Source: Alcaligenaceae bacterium (GTDB lineage: Bacteria > Pseudomonadota > Gammaproteobacteria > Burkholderiales > Burkholderiaceae_B). Taken from it: a DNA stretch of 64,000 nucleotides. Positions 35,218 to 44,698 of the stretch are shown here, in pieces (position 1 is the first letter of the stretch; each line of letters opens with the position of its first letter). Position numbers and translations under genes: made by a program. A model generated the notes under the pieces. The model saw only the letters and a program-made list of their open reading frames with translations. It was not told the DNA's origin and did not search any database. Location of the stretch: assembly GCA_947378965.1 (NCBI GenBank), contig CANCMG010000005.1, positions 1 through 64,000 on the forward strand, written 5' to 3'.

Positions 35218-36192
35218 TTGAACATTCGTTACAGAAAAGGGTTTTTAGGTGTGTGTCTTTGGCTGGCAAATGCTGGGCTTGTCTGTGCCTTAGCGACTGA
35301 GTTTCCGGTTGCACCGATTACCATTGTTGTACCGTTTGCGGCGGGCAGTGGCACGGATCAAACCGCGCGAGCGATGGCTCAGTCGATGACAGAAGAGTTT
35401 GGTGCGACCGTTGTGATCGACAACCGTGGTGGTGCAAATGGCATCTTGGCTGCTCAGTACGTGGCGCAGGCCAAGCCAAACGGCTACACGCTTTTGTTGA
35501 CGACCAACACGACTCAAGTCGCGAACCAGCATCTGTATAAAAAGTTGCCCTACGATCCTGTGAAAGATTTTCAGCCGATAGGGTTGATTGGTCGTGGCAG
35601 TATGTTTTTAGTGGTCAATGTTGCGACACCAATAAAAACGGTTGATGATCTGATCAAGGCGGCTCACGCTAAGCCAGGAAAGCTGAATTTTGGCAGCGGT
35701 AGTTCGTCGAGTCTGGTTGGCTCAGAGCTACTCAAGCAGATGGCAAATATTCAGGTCACTTCGGTGCCCTATAAAAGCAATCCGCAGGCGGTCAATGATT
35801 TGATGGGTGGCCAAATTGATTATATGTTTTTAGATAGTTCGACCGCCTTGCCACTGATCCGTGCAGGGCGCTTGCATCCTCTGGCAGTCAGTGCCGCGAC
35901 GCGCTCTAAGGCTGCGCAGGCAGTGCCGACCGTGGCCGAAGCAGGGTTGCCGGGGTTTGAGGTGACCTACTGGAACGCTGTGTATGCACCGACTGGTGTC
36001 GCGCCAGACATTATTGAGAAACTAGCCAAGCTGATTGCTGGTGCTGCTTTGTCAAAGCGTATGGTGGTACGCCAAGAGTCTTTAGGCAGCGAGGCGATCA
36101 CGAGTACACCAAGCGAACTCGCTGCGTATCAAGCAAGTGAGGTGCGCACCTGGGGTCGCATTATCCGAGCGGCCGGTATTGAGCCCGAGTAG
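35218..36192 (+). CDS. Bug/TctC-family periplasmic solute-binding protein 7
   Basis: A 324-residue Bug protein that begins at a TTG codon; no ATG fits the signal peptide (FLGVCLWLANAGLVCALA). Mature opening EFPVAPITIVVPFAAGSGTDQ, loop IDNRGGANG, and PYDPVKDFQPIGL. The C-terminus ends RAAGIEPE as in several Bug proteins here. It is followed 39 bases later by the CaiB-type CoA transferase gene, suggesting that the imported acid is activated by CoA transfer. Confidence 0.88.
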   Translation: MNIRYRKGFLGVCLWLANAGLVCALATEFPVAPITIVVPFAAGSGTDQTARAMAQSMTEEFGATVVIDNRGGANGILAAQYVAQAKPNGYTLLLTTNTTQVANQHLYKKLPYDPVKDFQPIGLIGRGSMFLVVNVATPIKTVDDLIKAAHAKPGKLNFGSGSSSSLVGSELLKQMANIQVTSVPYKSNPQAVNDLMGGQIDYMFLDSSTALPLIRAGRLHPLAVSAATRSKAAQAVPTVAEAGLPGFEVTYWNAVYAPTGVAPDIIEKLAKLIAGAALSKRMVVRQESLGSEAITSTPSELAAYQASEVRTWGRIIRAAGIEPE

Positions 36193-36231
36193 GTTCCGCA
36201 GCCTTTATCAATCTTTCATCGACTGTCAGAC

Positions 36232-37368
36232 ATGCAAAATATTCTGCAAGGCGTTACGGTTTTAGAACTCGGTCAAGTGCTTGCGGGCCCCTTTGCAGGG
36301 GCAATTTTTGCCGATTTGGGTGCCGAGGTGATTAAGCTCGAACGGGTTGAGGGTGGGGATGACGCACGCAACATGGGCGTCGCCTTTCGCTATGGCGATG
36401 CACTGAATTTTCATGTGTTCAATCGTGGCAAAAAATCCGTTGCAATTGATTTAAAGAGCGCCGAGGGTTTAGCTGCCTTTGAGCGTCTCGCATCAACAGC
36501 TGATGTTTTTATTCACAACATGCGTCCTGGCGTGACAAAGGCGCTGGGCGTTGACGGTCAGGCGTTATGCGCCCGTCACACTCAATTGATCTATTGCGAG
36601 ATCTCTGCTTTTGGTCACACTGGGCCGATGCATATGCAGCCAGGGTACGAACCATTGATCCAGGCGTTTAGCGGTTTGTCGAGTACGAATGGTGGGCCAG
36701 CTGACCCGCCCATGCGTTCTGGTGCCTCTGTGTGCGATCAGGGCACGGGCATGTGGGCGGTGATCGGTGCGCTAGCCCTGTTGCAGCGACGTGGGCATAC
36801 TGGTCGTGGCGGAGTGGTGAGCACTTCGTTACTTGAGACGGCGCTAGGCTGGGTCGGGCAAAAGGCTGATGCCTATGTCAATCTCGCGCGATTGCCAGAG
36901 CGGCACCGCTCTGGGCATCCCGGTTTTGTGCCCTACGAATCGTTTGAAACAAAAGATGCACCAATCTTGGTCTGTTGCGGCAACGATCGGTTATTTGCGA
37001 AGTTTGCGCAAGAGTTAGGGCATCCAGAGTGGCTGAGTGATCCGCGATTTTCTAGCAATCGAAATCGCCTGGCTAATAAAATTGTGTTGTTAGAAATCTT
37101 GATCCCGTTGTTGCATGAACATCCGCGTGCCGTGTGGCTTGCGCGTTTCAATGCAGCAGGCGTGCCTTGCGCACCCGTCAATACGGTGCCCGAAGCGCTC
37201 GAAGACCCTCAAGTGCAGGCATTGCAGATGCAGAGCTCTGTACCCGGAGAAGATTTTGTATTGACCGCGTTACCGGTATCGTTTGATGGAGAGCGCCCCG
37301 CACACCGCTCTGTTGCACCTAGGCTTGGACAGCACAACAAAGAATTCGCTGTGCCAGTCAAAAAATAA
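36232..37368 (+). CDS. CaiB/BaiF (class III) CoA transferase
   Basis: A 378-residue family III CoA transferase. ELGQVLAGPFAGAIFADLGA is the conserved N-terminal signature, FNRGKKSVAIDLKS the CoA-binding region, and SVCDQGTGMWA holds the probable catalytic aspartate (the Asp169 equivalent of formyl-CoA transferase). Near-normal length. It would move CoA between dicarboxylate, carnitine or bile-acid-type substrates; here the donor and acceptor are unknown. Likely co-transcribed with Bug 7. Confidence 0.9.
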   Translation: MQNILQGVTVLELGQVLAGPFAGAIFADLGAEVIKLERVEGGDDARNMGVAFRYGDALNFHVFNRGKKSVAIDLKSAEGLAAFERLASTADVFIHNMRPGVTKALGVDGQALCARHTQLIYCEISAFGHTGPMHMQPGYEPLIQAFSGLSSTNGGPADPPMRSGASVCDQGTGMWAVIGALALLQRRGHTGRGGVVSTSLLETALGWVGQKADAYVNLARLPERHRSGHPGFVPYESFETKDAPILVCCGNDRLFAKFAQELGHPEWLSDPRFSSNRNRLANKIVLLEILIPLLHEHPRAVWLARFNAAGVPCAPVNTVPEALEDPQVQALQMQSSVPGEDFVLTALPVSFDGERPAHRSVAPRLGQHNKEFAVPVKK

Positions 37369-37454
37369 AAAACTGCGAATGTTAAGACAAGTGACAGACG
37401 CTGTTTACCCAGCAAACGTGTGACCAAGCGCAGGGCGCAGTACAGCTACAAAAT

Positions 37455-37844
37455 CTAGGCGTTCAGCCGCAGCGTGCACTTGTCGCCACTTGCGCGTCTA
37501 GAAATGGTGACTGCGCTTAAGTGCGCAACCGTATGAATCAGTTGATCTTTGATAAACAGGCAGAGGTTCTCAAGCGTAGCGGGCCCTAAGCCCGTAATAT
37601 CATCTAAAAAATGATGGTCTAGCAGCGCACGAACGCGTTCAATCTCTAGGCGAACATAGGCTAAGTCGAGCACCATGCCCGAGACAGGATCACGCTGCCC
37701 CGTCAAGGTGATTTCGGCCTCATAGGTATGGCCGTGGATTTGACGGCTGCCCTGAGCATCGACGGTTCGACTAAGTGTATGCGCGGCCTCAAAATAAAAT
37801 CTTTGTGAGAGCTCGAACTCGTGGGTGGTGTTTTGTAGCTTCAA
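37455..37844 (-). CDS. queD: 6-carboxy-5,6,7,8-tetrahydropterin synthase QueD
   Basis: A 129-residue member of the PTPS/QueD family, second step of queuosine (7-deazaguanine) synthesis, converting dihydroneopterin triphosphate to 6-carboxytetrahydropterin. Zinc ligands His22 (EAAHTL), His37 and His39 (IHGHTY) are present, as are DHHFLDD and TLENLC. The residue four before His37, a cysteine in E. coli QueD, is Ser33 here. The start overlaps the stop of queE by 4 bases (ATGA), so the two are coupled. Confidence 0.9.
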   Translation of the reverse strand: MKLQNTTHEFELSQRFYFEAAHTLSRTVDAQGSRQIHGHTYEAEITLTGQRDPVSGMVLDLAYVRLEIERVRALLDHHFLDDITGLGPATLENLCLFIKDQLIHTVAHLSAVTISRRASGDKCTLRLNA

Positions 37845-38473
37845 CGGATGTCCAAAAACTTATGGGTTTGCACTGAGAGCCGCCAGTCTGGATGTTGCTG
37901 GCAGTACTCAATGGCGTTGAGAGTGTTTTTCTTTTGAAACAAACCATCCATCGGCTGAAGCAAATAGTGTTCAAAGCCTGTGGTGTCAACCATGTCTGGC
38001 ATCAGACGAGGCTGTGGGTATACCAACTTGAGTTCATTACCCGATTTTTGTACCCAGTCTGCACCGGCCTTGGGGCTCACGCAGATCCAATCAATCCCAG
38101 CGGGTACGTTCAGCGTGCCATTGGTTTCAAGAGCGATTTCAAAATCTTGTTGGTGCAACGCGTCAATTAGCGCGGTGTCAACTTGCAAGAGCGGTTCGCC
38201 ACCCGTCAGCACAACATAGCGATTGTGTTGTTGAACGGGCCAAAGCGAGGCAATCAGCTCGGCGAGCTCGGCCGCAGAGTTGAATTTTCCGCCCAATGTC
38301 CCGTCAGTGCCAACGAACTCGGTGTCGCAAAACTGACAAATGGCGTTGGCGCGATCGACTTCGCGGCCAGACCAGAGATTGCAGCCAGAAAATCTGCAGA
38401 ATACTGCCGGTCGACCGGCTCTGAGCCCTTCGCCTTGCAGGGTGTAAAAAATTTCTTTAACGCTGTATGTCAT
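37841..38473 (-). CDS. queE: 7-carboxy-7-deazaguanine synthase QueE
   Basis: A 210-residue radical-SAM enzyme that converts 6-carboxytetrahydropterin to 7-carboxy-7-deazaguanine. The cluster cysteines are Cys31, Cys46 and Cys49, giving the expanded CX14CX2C spacing known from the Burkholderia multivorans QueE, and TGGEPLLQ is the SAM-binding GGE motif. EIFYTLQGEG at the N-terminus is the QueE hallmark. Together with queD it forms the only obvious housekeeping unit of the window; queC and queF are not nearby. Confidence 0.95.
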   Translation of the reverse strand: MTYSVKEIFYTLQGEGLRAGRPAVFCRFSGCNLWSGREVDRANAICQFCDTEFVGTDGTLGGKFNSAAELAELIASLWPVQQHNRYVVLTGGEPLLQVDTALIDALHQQDFEIALETNGTLNVPAGIDWICVSPKAGADWVQKSGNELKLVYPQPRLMPDMVDTTGFEHYLLQPMDGLFQKKNTLNAIEYCQQHPDWRLSVQTHKFLDIR

Positions 38474-38518
38474 GATTGGTGTTTGTCAAAAGACTCATCA
38501 CCAATTGTAACGGCGTTG

Positions 38519-40069
38519 TCACTGACCTGTGGGCTTGTTCCACCAACCGCCGCCGAGAGCTTGAAACAGCGCCGCGGTGTTACCTAAGCGGCTAGCCTGT
38601 ATTTGAGCCTCATTGAGTAAGGCTTGGCGGTATGTTTGTTGGGCGTTAATCAGTGCGAGTCGATCCAGATAGCCCCCAGCGTGCTGTCTGCCACTGAGTT
38701 CGTACGTTTTTTTTGCCGCTGCGGTTAAGTCATTGACGATCGTCATGGCTTGGGCATCCGATTTTATGGCGTGCAACGTATCGGCGACGTTTTGAAAGGC
38801 AGTGATGACCGTCAAACGGTACTGCGCGGCCGCTTGCTTTTGTGCCTCGGTGGCTGCGTATTCTCGGTACATCAGTGTGCCACCCGCAAAGATTGGCTGT
38901 GCAATGTTGAGCGCAAGCTCAAAAAATCCACCGCTACCAGCCCAAAACATTTGGTTGAAGTTGCTGGCGGTGCCGCCTAAAGTGCCGCTCAGCGACAGCT
39001 GCGGAAATCTTGCCGCACGGGCCACGCCGATCTGTGCATTCGCAGCGCGAAGCAGTTGTTCGGCCGCTTGAATATCTGGCCGTTGTTCAACAAGTTGCGA
39101 GGGCAGGGTCAGTGGCAGATCTTCGGGTAACTTGAACGAGACCAGATCAAACGCAGGCACCTCTTGATCTTGAGTACGGCCCGCCAAGACTCTTAACAAA
39201 TCGCGATTTTGCTCAAATTGCTTTTGCAGAGGTGGCAGCAGTTGTTTGACTTGCCCTAAGGCGCTCTCTTGAATTGAAAAATCGAGTTGGGATGCATAGC
39301 CCGACTTTTGTTGTCGCTTGACCAGCGCGACAGCAGTTTCATTGGCCTCAATCATGTCTTTTGTAATGGCAATCTGCTTGCGCAACATGCCATCTTGAAC
39401 GGCTGCAGCCACTACGTTCGACGCTAAGGTGATGTAGGCAGCTTGTAATTGAAATTTTTGCGCATCTGTCTGCGCTTGTAATGACTCAACGGCGCGACGA
39501 TTCAACCCGAAAATGTCCGGCATATAGCCCACGGTCAACTGCGCGGTATGAAAATTGAAGACTGTTGAACCGTTGTAGGGGGCTGTTCCGCCTTGGCTAG
39601 CAGGTGTGCCTTGATAAGCGCCGATGTAGTTTCCGTCACCCTGCACGCCTGGTGAGTTTCCGCCAAGGTTGCCGGGCAGCTTTGTGCGCGTCGGCATGTA
39701 GTTCGCTTGCACTGTCGGATAAAAATACCCTTGCTGGGCGTAAACATTTTGTTGGGCAACGTTCAGAGCTCTCTGTGCGATTTCGATAGTCGGGCTAGCT
39801 GCAAAAGCCTGTTCGATCAGCGTGTTCAGGTCAGACGAGCGAAAGAGCGTCCACCAGTCGTTGCGGATATCCGCGCCCACCGCCAGGCGCTGATCAGCAC
39901 CTGCTTGGCTGGCGGCGCGAGTGCCGGTGGCGGACGCCTCCGTCGAGGTGCCGTAGCCTGTGGATTCCGGGAGCTCTGGGCGTTGATAGTCTGGGCCGAC
40001 CGCGCAGCCTGCCATCGTGCTACAGGCAAGTGCAACGGCGAAGTGCTTAGCGAGTCTGAGCTTAACCAT
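38519..40069 (-). CDS. RND efflux outer-membrane lipoprotein (OprM/NodT type)
   Basis: A 516-residue outer-membrane factor. The ATG at 40069 overlaps the last codons of the RND pump gene and places a lipoprotein signal (AKHFAVALACSTMAGC, lipid-bearing Cys21) at the N-terminus, followed by AVGPDYQRPELP, the usual OprM/NodT opening. Two TolC-type repeats follow, with AQIGVARAARFPQLSLSG in the second. It completes the tripartite efflux system with the two upstream genes. Confidence 0.92.
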   Translation of the reverse strand: MVKLRLAKHFAVALACSTMAGCAVGPDYQRPELPESTGYGTSTEASATGTRAASQAGADQRLAVGADIRNDWWTLFRSSDLNTLIEQAFAASPTIEIAQRALNVAQQNVYAQQGYFYPTVQANYMPTRTKLPGNLGGNSPGVQGDGNYIGAYQGTPASQGGTAPYNGSTVFNFHTAQLTVGYMPDIFGLNRRAVESLQAQTDAQKFQLQAAYITLASNVVAAAVQDGMLRKQIAITKDMIEANETAVALVKRQQKSGYASQLDFSIQESALGQVKQLLPPLQKQFEQNRDLLRVLAGRTQDQEVPAFDLVSFKLPEDLPLTLPSQLVEQRPDIQAAEQLLRAANAQIGVARAARFPQLSLSGTLGGTASNFNQMFWAGSGGFFELALNIAQPIFAGGTLMYREYAATEAQKQAAAQYRLTVITAFQNVADTLHAIKSDAQAMTIVNDLTAAAKKTYELSGRQHAGGYLDRLALINAQQTYRQALLNEAQIQASRLGNTAALFQALGGGWWNKPTGQ

Positions 40070-43000
40070 GGGTCGACGCACCAGTTGGCTCATCCAATAG
40101 CCCAGCGGCTTCGTCTGAGGCATTTGTAAAGTGACCAAAGAGTTTGAGTGCGGCTGGCAAAATCAACAGCATAAAAATTGTTCCGGTCGTAATGCCACCC
40201 ACAATGACGCAGGCGAATGGGCGATTCGTTTCGCTGCCAATATCTTGCGACAGCGCTGCCGGCAACAGACCAAGACCCGCCATCAGTGCGGTCATCAGAA
40301 TCGGGCGCAAACGCGATACTGCACCTTCCAAGATTGCCTCTGTCGTTGACTGCCCGTCACGCAGACGCATAATGACTTCTTCGGCCATGATGACGCTGTT
40401 TTGGACTGAGATACCTGCCACGGCGATGAAGCCAACGGCGGCTGAGACGGATAAATTTAAACCCGCTAAGCCTAGGGCAGCTAAGCCGCCAATCAGTGTG
40501 AATGGCAGCATGCCAATGACTAAGCTTGCCATGCGTAATGAGCGAAAGGCCCAAAAGAGCAGAGAAAAAATTAAGAGGATCGTAAAGGGAATGATCACTG
40601 TCAGCCGCTTTGTTGCGCGCTGCGAGTTTTCAAACTGGCCGCCCCAGCTCAGTTCATAACCTGGTGGTAACTTGACCTTGTCTTGCACCTTTTGTTGCGC
40701 CTCGGCGACAAAGCTTCCTTGATCGCGACCCAGTAAATTCATTTTCACAATGACGATGCGAGTACCGGCTTCACGCAAGACCCGTGAGGCACCTTCTCTC
40801 ACTTCGACCGAGGCCACATCGCCTAGTGCGATAGTGCCTGCACCATTACCAACCTGAGTACCAGGAATCTCAAGTTGCAGCGCGGCGATTGAATCAATAC
40901 TGTTACGGTGTTCACGATCAATTTTCACGACCACATCAAACCGTTTGTCACCATCATAAAAACTGGTCACTGAGGCACCAGACATTGCCTGAGTCACCAA
41001 AGTGCTGACATCGCTAATGCCAATGCCATAGCGCGCCAACTTAACCCGATCTGGCACCACCACGACTTCTGATTGACCGCTCAGTTTGGTGGCTTCAACA
41101 TCCGTCGCACCTCGGATGCGTTCGATGACTTCAACAATCTCAGCAGCTTTTTCTTCCAGTATTTCCAGACTCGTCCCGCTGATTTTGGCAACGATTTCGC
41201 CTCGAAATCCCGACAAGGATTCTTCAACGTTATCCTGAATCACTTGAGAAAAATTTGTCATGATGCCTGGGATTGAAGAGAGATCCTTTGACATACTGCT
41301 GATTAATGCCTCTTTGTTGGAGAAGCGCCACTGATCACGCGGCTTAAGGTCGACCAGACTCTCAAGATTGTTGGGTCCCTTAGGATCTGAGCCATCATCG
41401 GGGCGCCCGACATGCGAAATCAGACGTGAAACCTCAGGGTAGGCAAGTAGTTTTGCCCTGACGAGTCTTTCGATGTCTTTGGTGTGCTCGAGCGAGGAAG
41501 AGGTCGGTAAGGTGATGCTCAACCAGATATTGCCTTCGTCTAGCTTAGGCATGAATTCGCTACCCATTCGCGTCGCAAGCGCAAAAGCGACGACAACTGG
41601 GATGATTGAAAGTAACAGTGCTTTTTGTGCATGACCCATGACCCAGACCACAAGTATGCGATAGCGCTCTTGAAGGCCGTCTAGCCAAGGCTTGTGCTTT
41701 TCAACTAAGGGGCGATTGCGTACTACGTAGGCGAGTAGGGTCGGTAACAGCGTAAAGGTTAAGAGCACCGCTCCGATGAGAGCAAAGGTTAACGTTAAGG
41801 CAACGGGCGTAAAGATTTTTCCTTCAACGCGCTGAAAGGTAAAGATTGGTACAAAGGCCAAGATGATGATGGCTTTAGAAAACAACACTGGTCTCGACAT
41901 GTCGGTGAGTGTGCGATGTACCGCATGCATCCGCTCAGAAATCGCGGTTTTTGAGTGTGCCTCGTTTTGAGCTGAGCTCATGGCTAAGCGAACCATCAAC
42001 GCTTCGACGATTACCACTGCGCTGTCAATGATGATGCCAAAGTCGACCGCGCCTAGAGAAATCAGGTTGGCCGATACACCTAAAGCGTTCATCAAAATAA
42101 AAGCAAAAAGCAACGAGAGGGGGATCACGGTAGCGACCACAAAGGCCGCTAGCCAACTCGATAAAAAGACAACTAATACGGCGAAGACAAGCAAGGCGCC
42201 CACAATCAGATTGTGCACAACGGTATTAACGGTGAGTGTGACCAGTTCTGTGCGGTCATAGATCGGCACAATCTTCACACCAACAGGCAGCTTAGTTTGT
42301 AACTCCGCAATCCTTTCTTTGAGCGCGGCGTTAATTTTTGAAGGGTTTCCGCCTTTGGTCATTGAAACGATGCCCTCGACGATACTATCTTTTTTGTCAA
42401 ACGCCACGATTCCAAAACGAGGCCGCTCGGCCTCCTTCACGGTGGCCACATCCCCGACGGTGATGGATTGCCCCTGACGGGCGATGATGACAACCTTGCG
42501 TATGTCGTCTAAGGTTGCAAAGAGCCCCGCAGAGCGCACGACAAAGGATTCGTCTCCGTGCTTGATGAGGCCGCCCCCGGCGCTACTGTTTCCATTACTA
42601 ATCGCTTGGCTCAGTTGGTTTAGGGTGATCTGATATTTTCGTAAGGTGAGTGGATCGATCTCGATATGAAATTCTTTGATCGCCCCGCCAAAACTCACGA
42701 CGTCTGCGACCCCTGGCGTCATACGCAGCGCTGGCCGGATAGTCCAGTCTTGCAAGGTACGAATTTCAGTGTCAGACAAGCCAGGCGCGTCAATCGTATA
42801 GCGATACACTTCGCCGACCGCGGTCGACAATGGCGCTAGTTGAGGTTGAACCCCAGCAGGAAGATTGACCGTAGACAGTTTCTCGGTCACCTGCTGACGC
42901 GCGAAGTAGTTATTAGTCCCCTCGCTAAAGGTGAGCGTGACAATCGATAGGCCCGTCATTGTGACCGAGCGAACATTGACTAGATTCGGCACGCCAGCCA

Positions 43001-43217
43001 TTTCTCGTTCGATGGGTAAAGAGATGGTTCGCTCGATATCTTCTGGCGCCTGGCCAGACATTTGCGAAATCACTCTGACCTGAACGTCTTGTACGTCTGG
43101 AAACGCCTCGATGGGCAGGTTGTTGATGGCATAGCCGCCGAAACCAATCAAGGCTGTGACTAACAGCAAGATAAACATGCGCTGCGTCATTGCAAAGACA
43201 ATCAAGCGATCGATCAT
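40062..43217 (-). CDS. RND efflux inner-membrane pump (CzcA/CusA heavy-metal type)
   Basis: A 1051-residue proton-driven pump of the RND superfamily, normal length. The N-terminal helix and GGYAINNLPIEAFPDVQDVQV are typical of the HAE/HME families. The helix-4 segment LISLGAVDFGIIIDSAVVIV carries the DFG-x-I-x-D pattern that marks the heavy-metal (HME) branch and supplies the proton-relay aspartates. It would export divalent or monovalent metal ions, but metal-lacking variants exist and no metal regulator is adjacent. Overlaps the adaptor gene upstream by 4 bases and the OMF gene downstream by 8. Confidence 0.93.
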   Translation of the reverse strand: MIDRLIVFAMTQRMFILLLVTALIGFGGYAINNLPIEAFPDVQDVQVRVISQMSGQAPEDIERTISLPIEREMAGVPNLVNVRSVTMTGLSIVTLTFSEGTNNYFARQQVTEKLSTVNLPAGVQPQLAPLSTAVGEVYRYTIDAPGLSDTEIRTLQDWTIRPALRMTPGVADVVSFGGAIKEFHIEIDPLTLRKYQITLNQLSQAISNGNSSAGGGLIKHGDESFVVRSAGLFATLDDIRKVVIIARQGQSITVGDVATVKEAERPRFGIVAFDKKDSIVEGIVSMTKGGNPSKINAALKERIAELQTKLPVGVKIVPIYDRTELVTLTVNTVVHNLIVGALLVFAVLVVFLSSWLAAFVVATVIPLSLLFAFILMNALGVSANLISLGAVDFGIIIDSAVVIVEALMVRLAMSSAQNEAHSKTAISERMHAVHRTLTDMSRPVLFSKAIIILAFVPIFTFQRVEGKIFTPVALTLTFALIGAVLLTFTLLPTLLAYVVRNRPLVEKHKPWLDGLQERYRILVVWVMGHAQKALLLSIIPVVVAFALATRMGSEFMPKLDEGNIWLSITLPTSSSLEHTKDIERLVRAKLLAYPEVSRLISHVGRPDDGSDPKGPNNLESLVDLKPRDQWRFSNKEALISSMSKDLSSIPGIMTNFSQVIQDNVEESLSGFRGEIVAKISGTSLEILEEKAAEIVEVIERIRGATDVEATKLSGQSEVVVVPDRVKLARYGIGISDVSTLVTQAMSGASVTSFYDGDKRFDVVVKIDREHRNSIDSIAALQLEIPGTQVGNGAGTIALGDVASVEVREGASRVLREAGTRIVIVKMNLLGRDQGSFVAEAQQKVQDKVKLPPGYELSWGGQFENSQRATKRLTVIIPFTILLIFSLLFWAFRSLRMASLVIGMLPFTLIGGLAALGLAGLNLSVSAAVGFIAVAGISVQNSVIMAEEVIMRLRDGQSTTEAILEGAVSRLRPILMTALMAGLGLLPAALSQDIGSETNRPFACVIVGGITTGTIFMLLILPAALKLFGHFTNASDEAAGLLDEPTGASTHG

Positions 43218-44407
43218 TGCTTTTCGCCAAGACTGGCTAAAAATTCTGCTTCAAGAAGTAAGGCGCCTTTGGTTACCACCCGTTCGCCACCATTCAGACC
43301 CTCGCCAATATAACTAAAGTCGACGCCTCGTTTAATCGGCTTCACTCTCCTAAGCGTAAAGTCGCCCACCGCTTGTTCGACAAAGACGTAGGTGTAAAGG
43401 CCGCGTGTAATTAACGCCTGGTTCGGCACACGCACCCCTTGGCCATCGGCTTGTAGTACCAAAGCGCGAACGAACATCTCAGGCAGTAGTTTTCTGTCTG
43501 GGTTATCGACCCGCGCGAGAATGTTGGCACGCCGAGTATTTGGATTGATGGTTTGGCCAAGCTGGATGATTGTTGCGGTAAACGTGTGGTCAGGGTAGGC
43601 ATCGCTTTGGATAGAGACCAAGCTACCGAGTTTGACCTTACTCAATAAGGATTCTGGCAGATCAATGCTCACCCAGAGGCGCGTTGGGTCAGTCACGACA
43701 AACAGAGGCGCTGTAAGATTGGGGCTAATTTCAAGGGCAGGGCTTGCAGTGCGTTCTGTGATCACTCCTTGCAGTGGGCTTGCTAGGCTCACTTGCTGAC
43801 CGACGATCTTCAACCCATGCGGGTTCAAATTTTTGATACGTTGCTCTGCACGTGCAGTTTCTGCTTGGGCTTGGGCATATTCAGCCTGCACGGCCTCCCA
43901 ATCGCGGGTTGAAATCGCCTCACCTGGGACCAAGTCTTTTGCGCGTTTGGCCGCGAGTTGCTTGCGCTTTTCATCTGCGCGCGCTTTATTTAAATCGGCA
44001 TAGGCCGTACCAAAGTCGGGTGAGTCAATGACTGCCAAGACTTGGCCTGGAGTGACGGCGTCGCCTGGCGCCGCTTTTAGTGCAAGAATACGCCCTGAAA
44101 AGCTCACACCAATTCTGGCTGTCACGTCTTCATCGTAAGCCACGCGTGCGCTGAGTTGTTCAGACAGGGGAATCGGCGCTAGAGGTAGACTTTGAGTTTG
44201 AAGCATGGCCAGTTGCGCAGCCCCAGCGACAAAGCGAATACTGCCCGATAGCTCTGCGTGAGCTTGCTGCGCTGACGCAGCAGGGGTTGGTATGTGTGCG
44301 ATTTTGCTTGGGGAAAGGCTTAGCCAGCCCGCATAGGCTAAAGCCAAAAGCACAAGCAAACCCAATCCGATGCGTTTGCTTCTCTTGCTATCTGTAAAAC
44401 GTGTCAA
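43214..44407 (-). CDS. RND efflux periplasmic adaptor (membrane-fusion protein)
   Basis: A 397-residue adaptor if started at the TTG at 44407, which has AGGGG 8 bases upstream and puts the membrane anchor (RIGLGLLVLLALAYAGWLSL) near the N-terminus; the frame stays open further upstream but that part overlaps the divergent promoter region and looks non-coding. The barrel-sandwich (lipoyl-like) hybrid domain around VSFSGRILALKAAPGDAVTPGQVLAVIDS, a short coiled-coil hairpin with AEYAQAQAETARAEQRIKNL and beta-barrel segments are recognisable. First gene of the efflux operon. Confidence 0.85.
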   Translation of the reverse strand: MTRFTDSKRSKRIGLGLLVLLALAYAGWLSLSPSKIAHIPTPAASAQQAHAELSGSIRFVAGAAQLAMLQTQSLPLAPIPLSEQLSARVAYDEDVTARIGVSFSGRILALKAAPGDAVTPGQVLAVIDSPDFGTAYADLNKARADEKRKQLAAKRAKDLVPGEAISTRDWEAVQAEYAQAQAETARAEQRIKNLNPHGLKIVGQQVSLASPLQGVITERTASPALEISPNLTAPLFVVTDPTRLWVSIDLPESLLSKVKLGSLVSIQSDAYPDHTFTATIIQLGQTINPNTRRANILARVDNPDRKLLPEMFVRALVLQADGQGVRVPNQALITRGLYTYVFVEQAVGDFTLRRVKPIKRGVDFSYIGEGLNGGERVVTKGALLLEAEFLASLGEKQ

Positions 44408-44698
44408 AACAGTTACCCCTGTGATTGCCGCGCATTTTACAGAGAGCAACGGTGCATCATGGTTACGGTTTTGTAATGTTTCCACACTCAGATAGATCGC
44501 AAAAATTGCTGCGACGCACCATTGGTGATTTGCCTGTCCGTTGTTCACCTTTGGATCGGCTGTGTGTCTGTGAGAAGGCTCAGTCAAAACGCTCTGGAGT
44601 TGGGGCGACTCCGGCCTTACCCCTGTGCGATTGTTGTCAGACCTAAATGCAACGATAATCGGGGACAGTGAATCAAATAATAAAGACTGGAGAACACC
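44408..44698. promoter_or_regulatory. Divergent intergenic region between efflux operon and Bug 8
   Basis: A 291-base gap holding the leftward promoter of the RND operon and the rightward promoter of Bug 8. The minus-strand frame of the adaptor is open through it, but without a ribosome site or family similarity. No palindrome resembling a MerR, CzcR or ArsR operator was recognised. Confidence 0.4.

Noticed and set aside
40144-40659. 171-codon open frame on the plus strand within the RND pump gene
   Set aside because: It is antisense to conserved pump sequence; the composition is that of a reverse-frame shadow, with no start signal.
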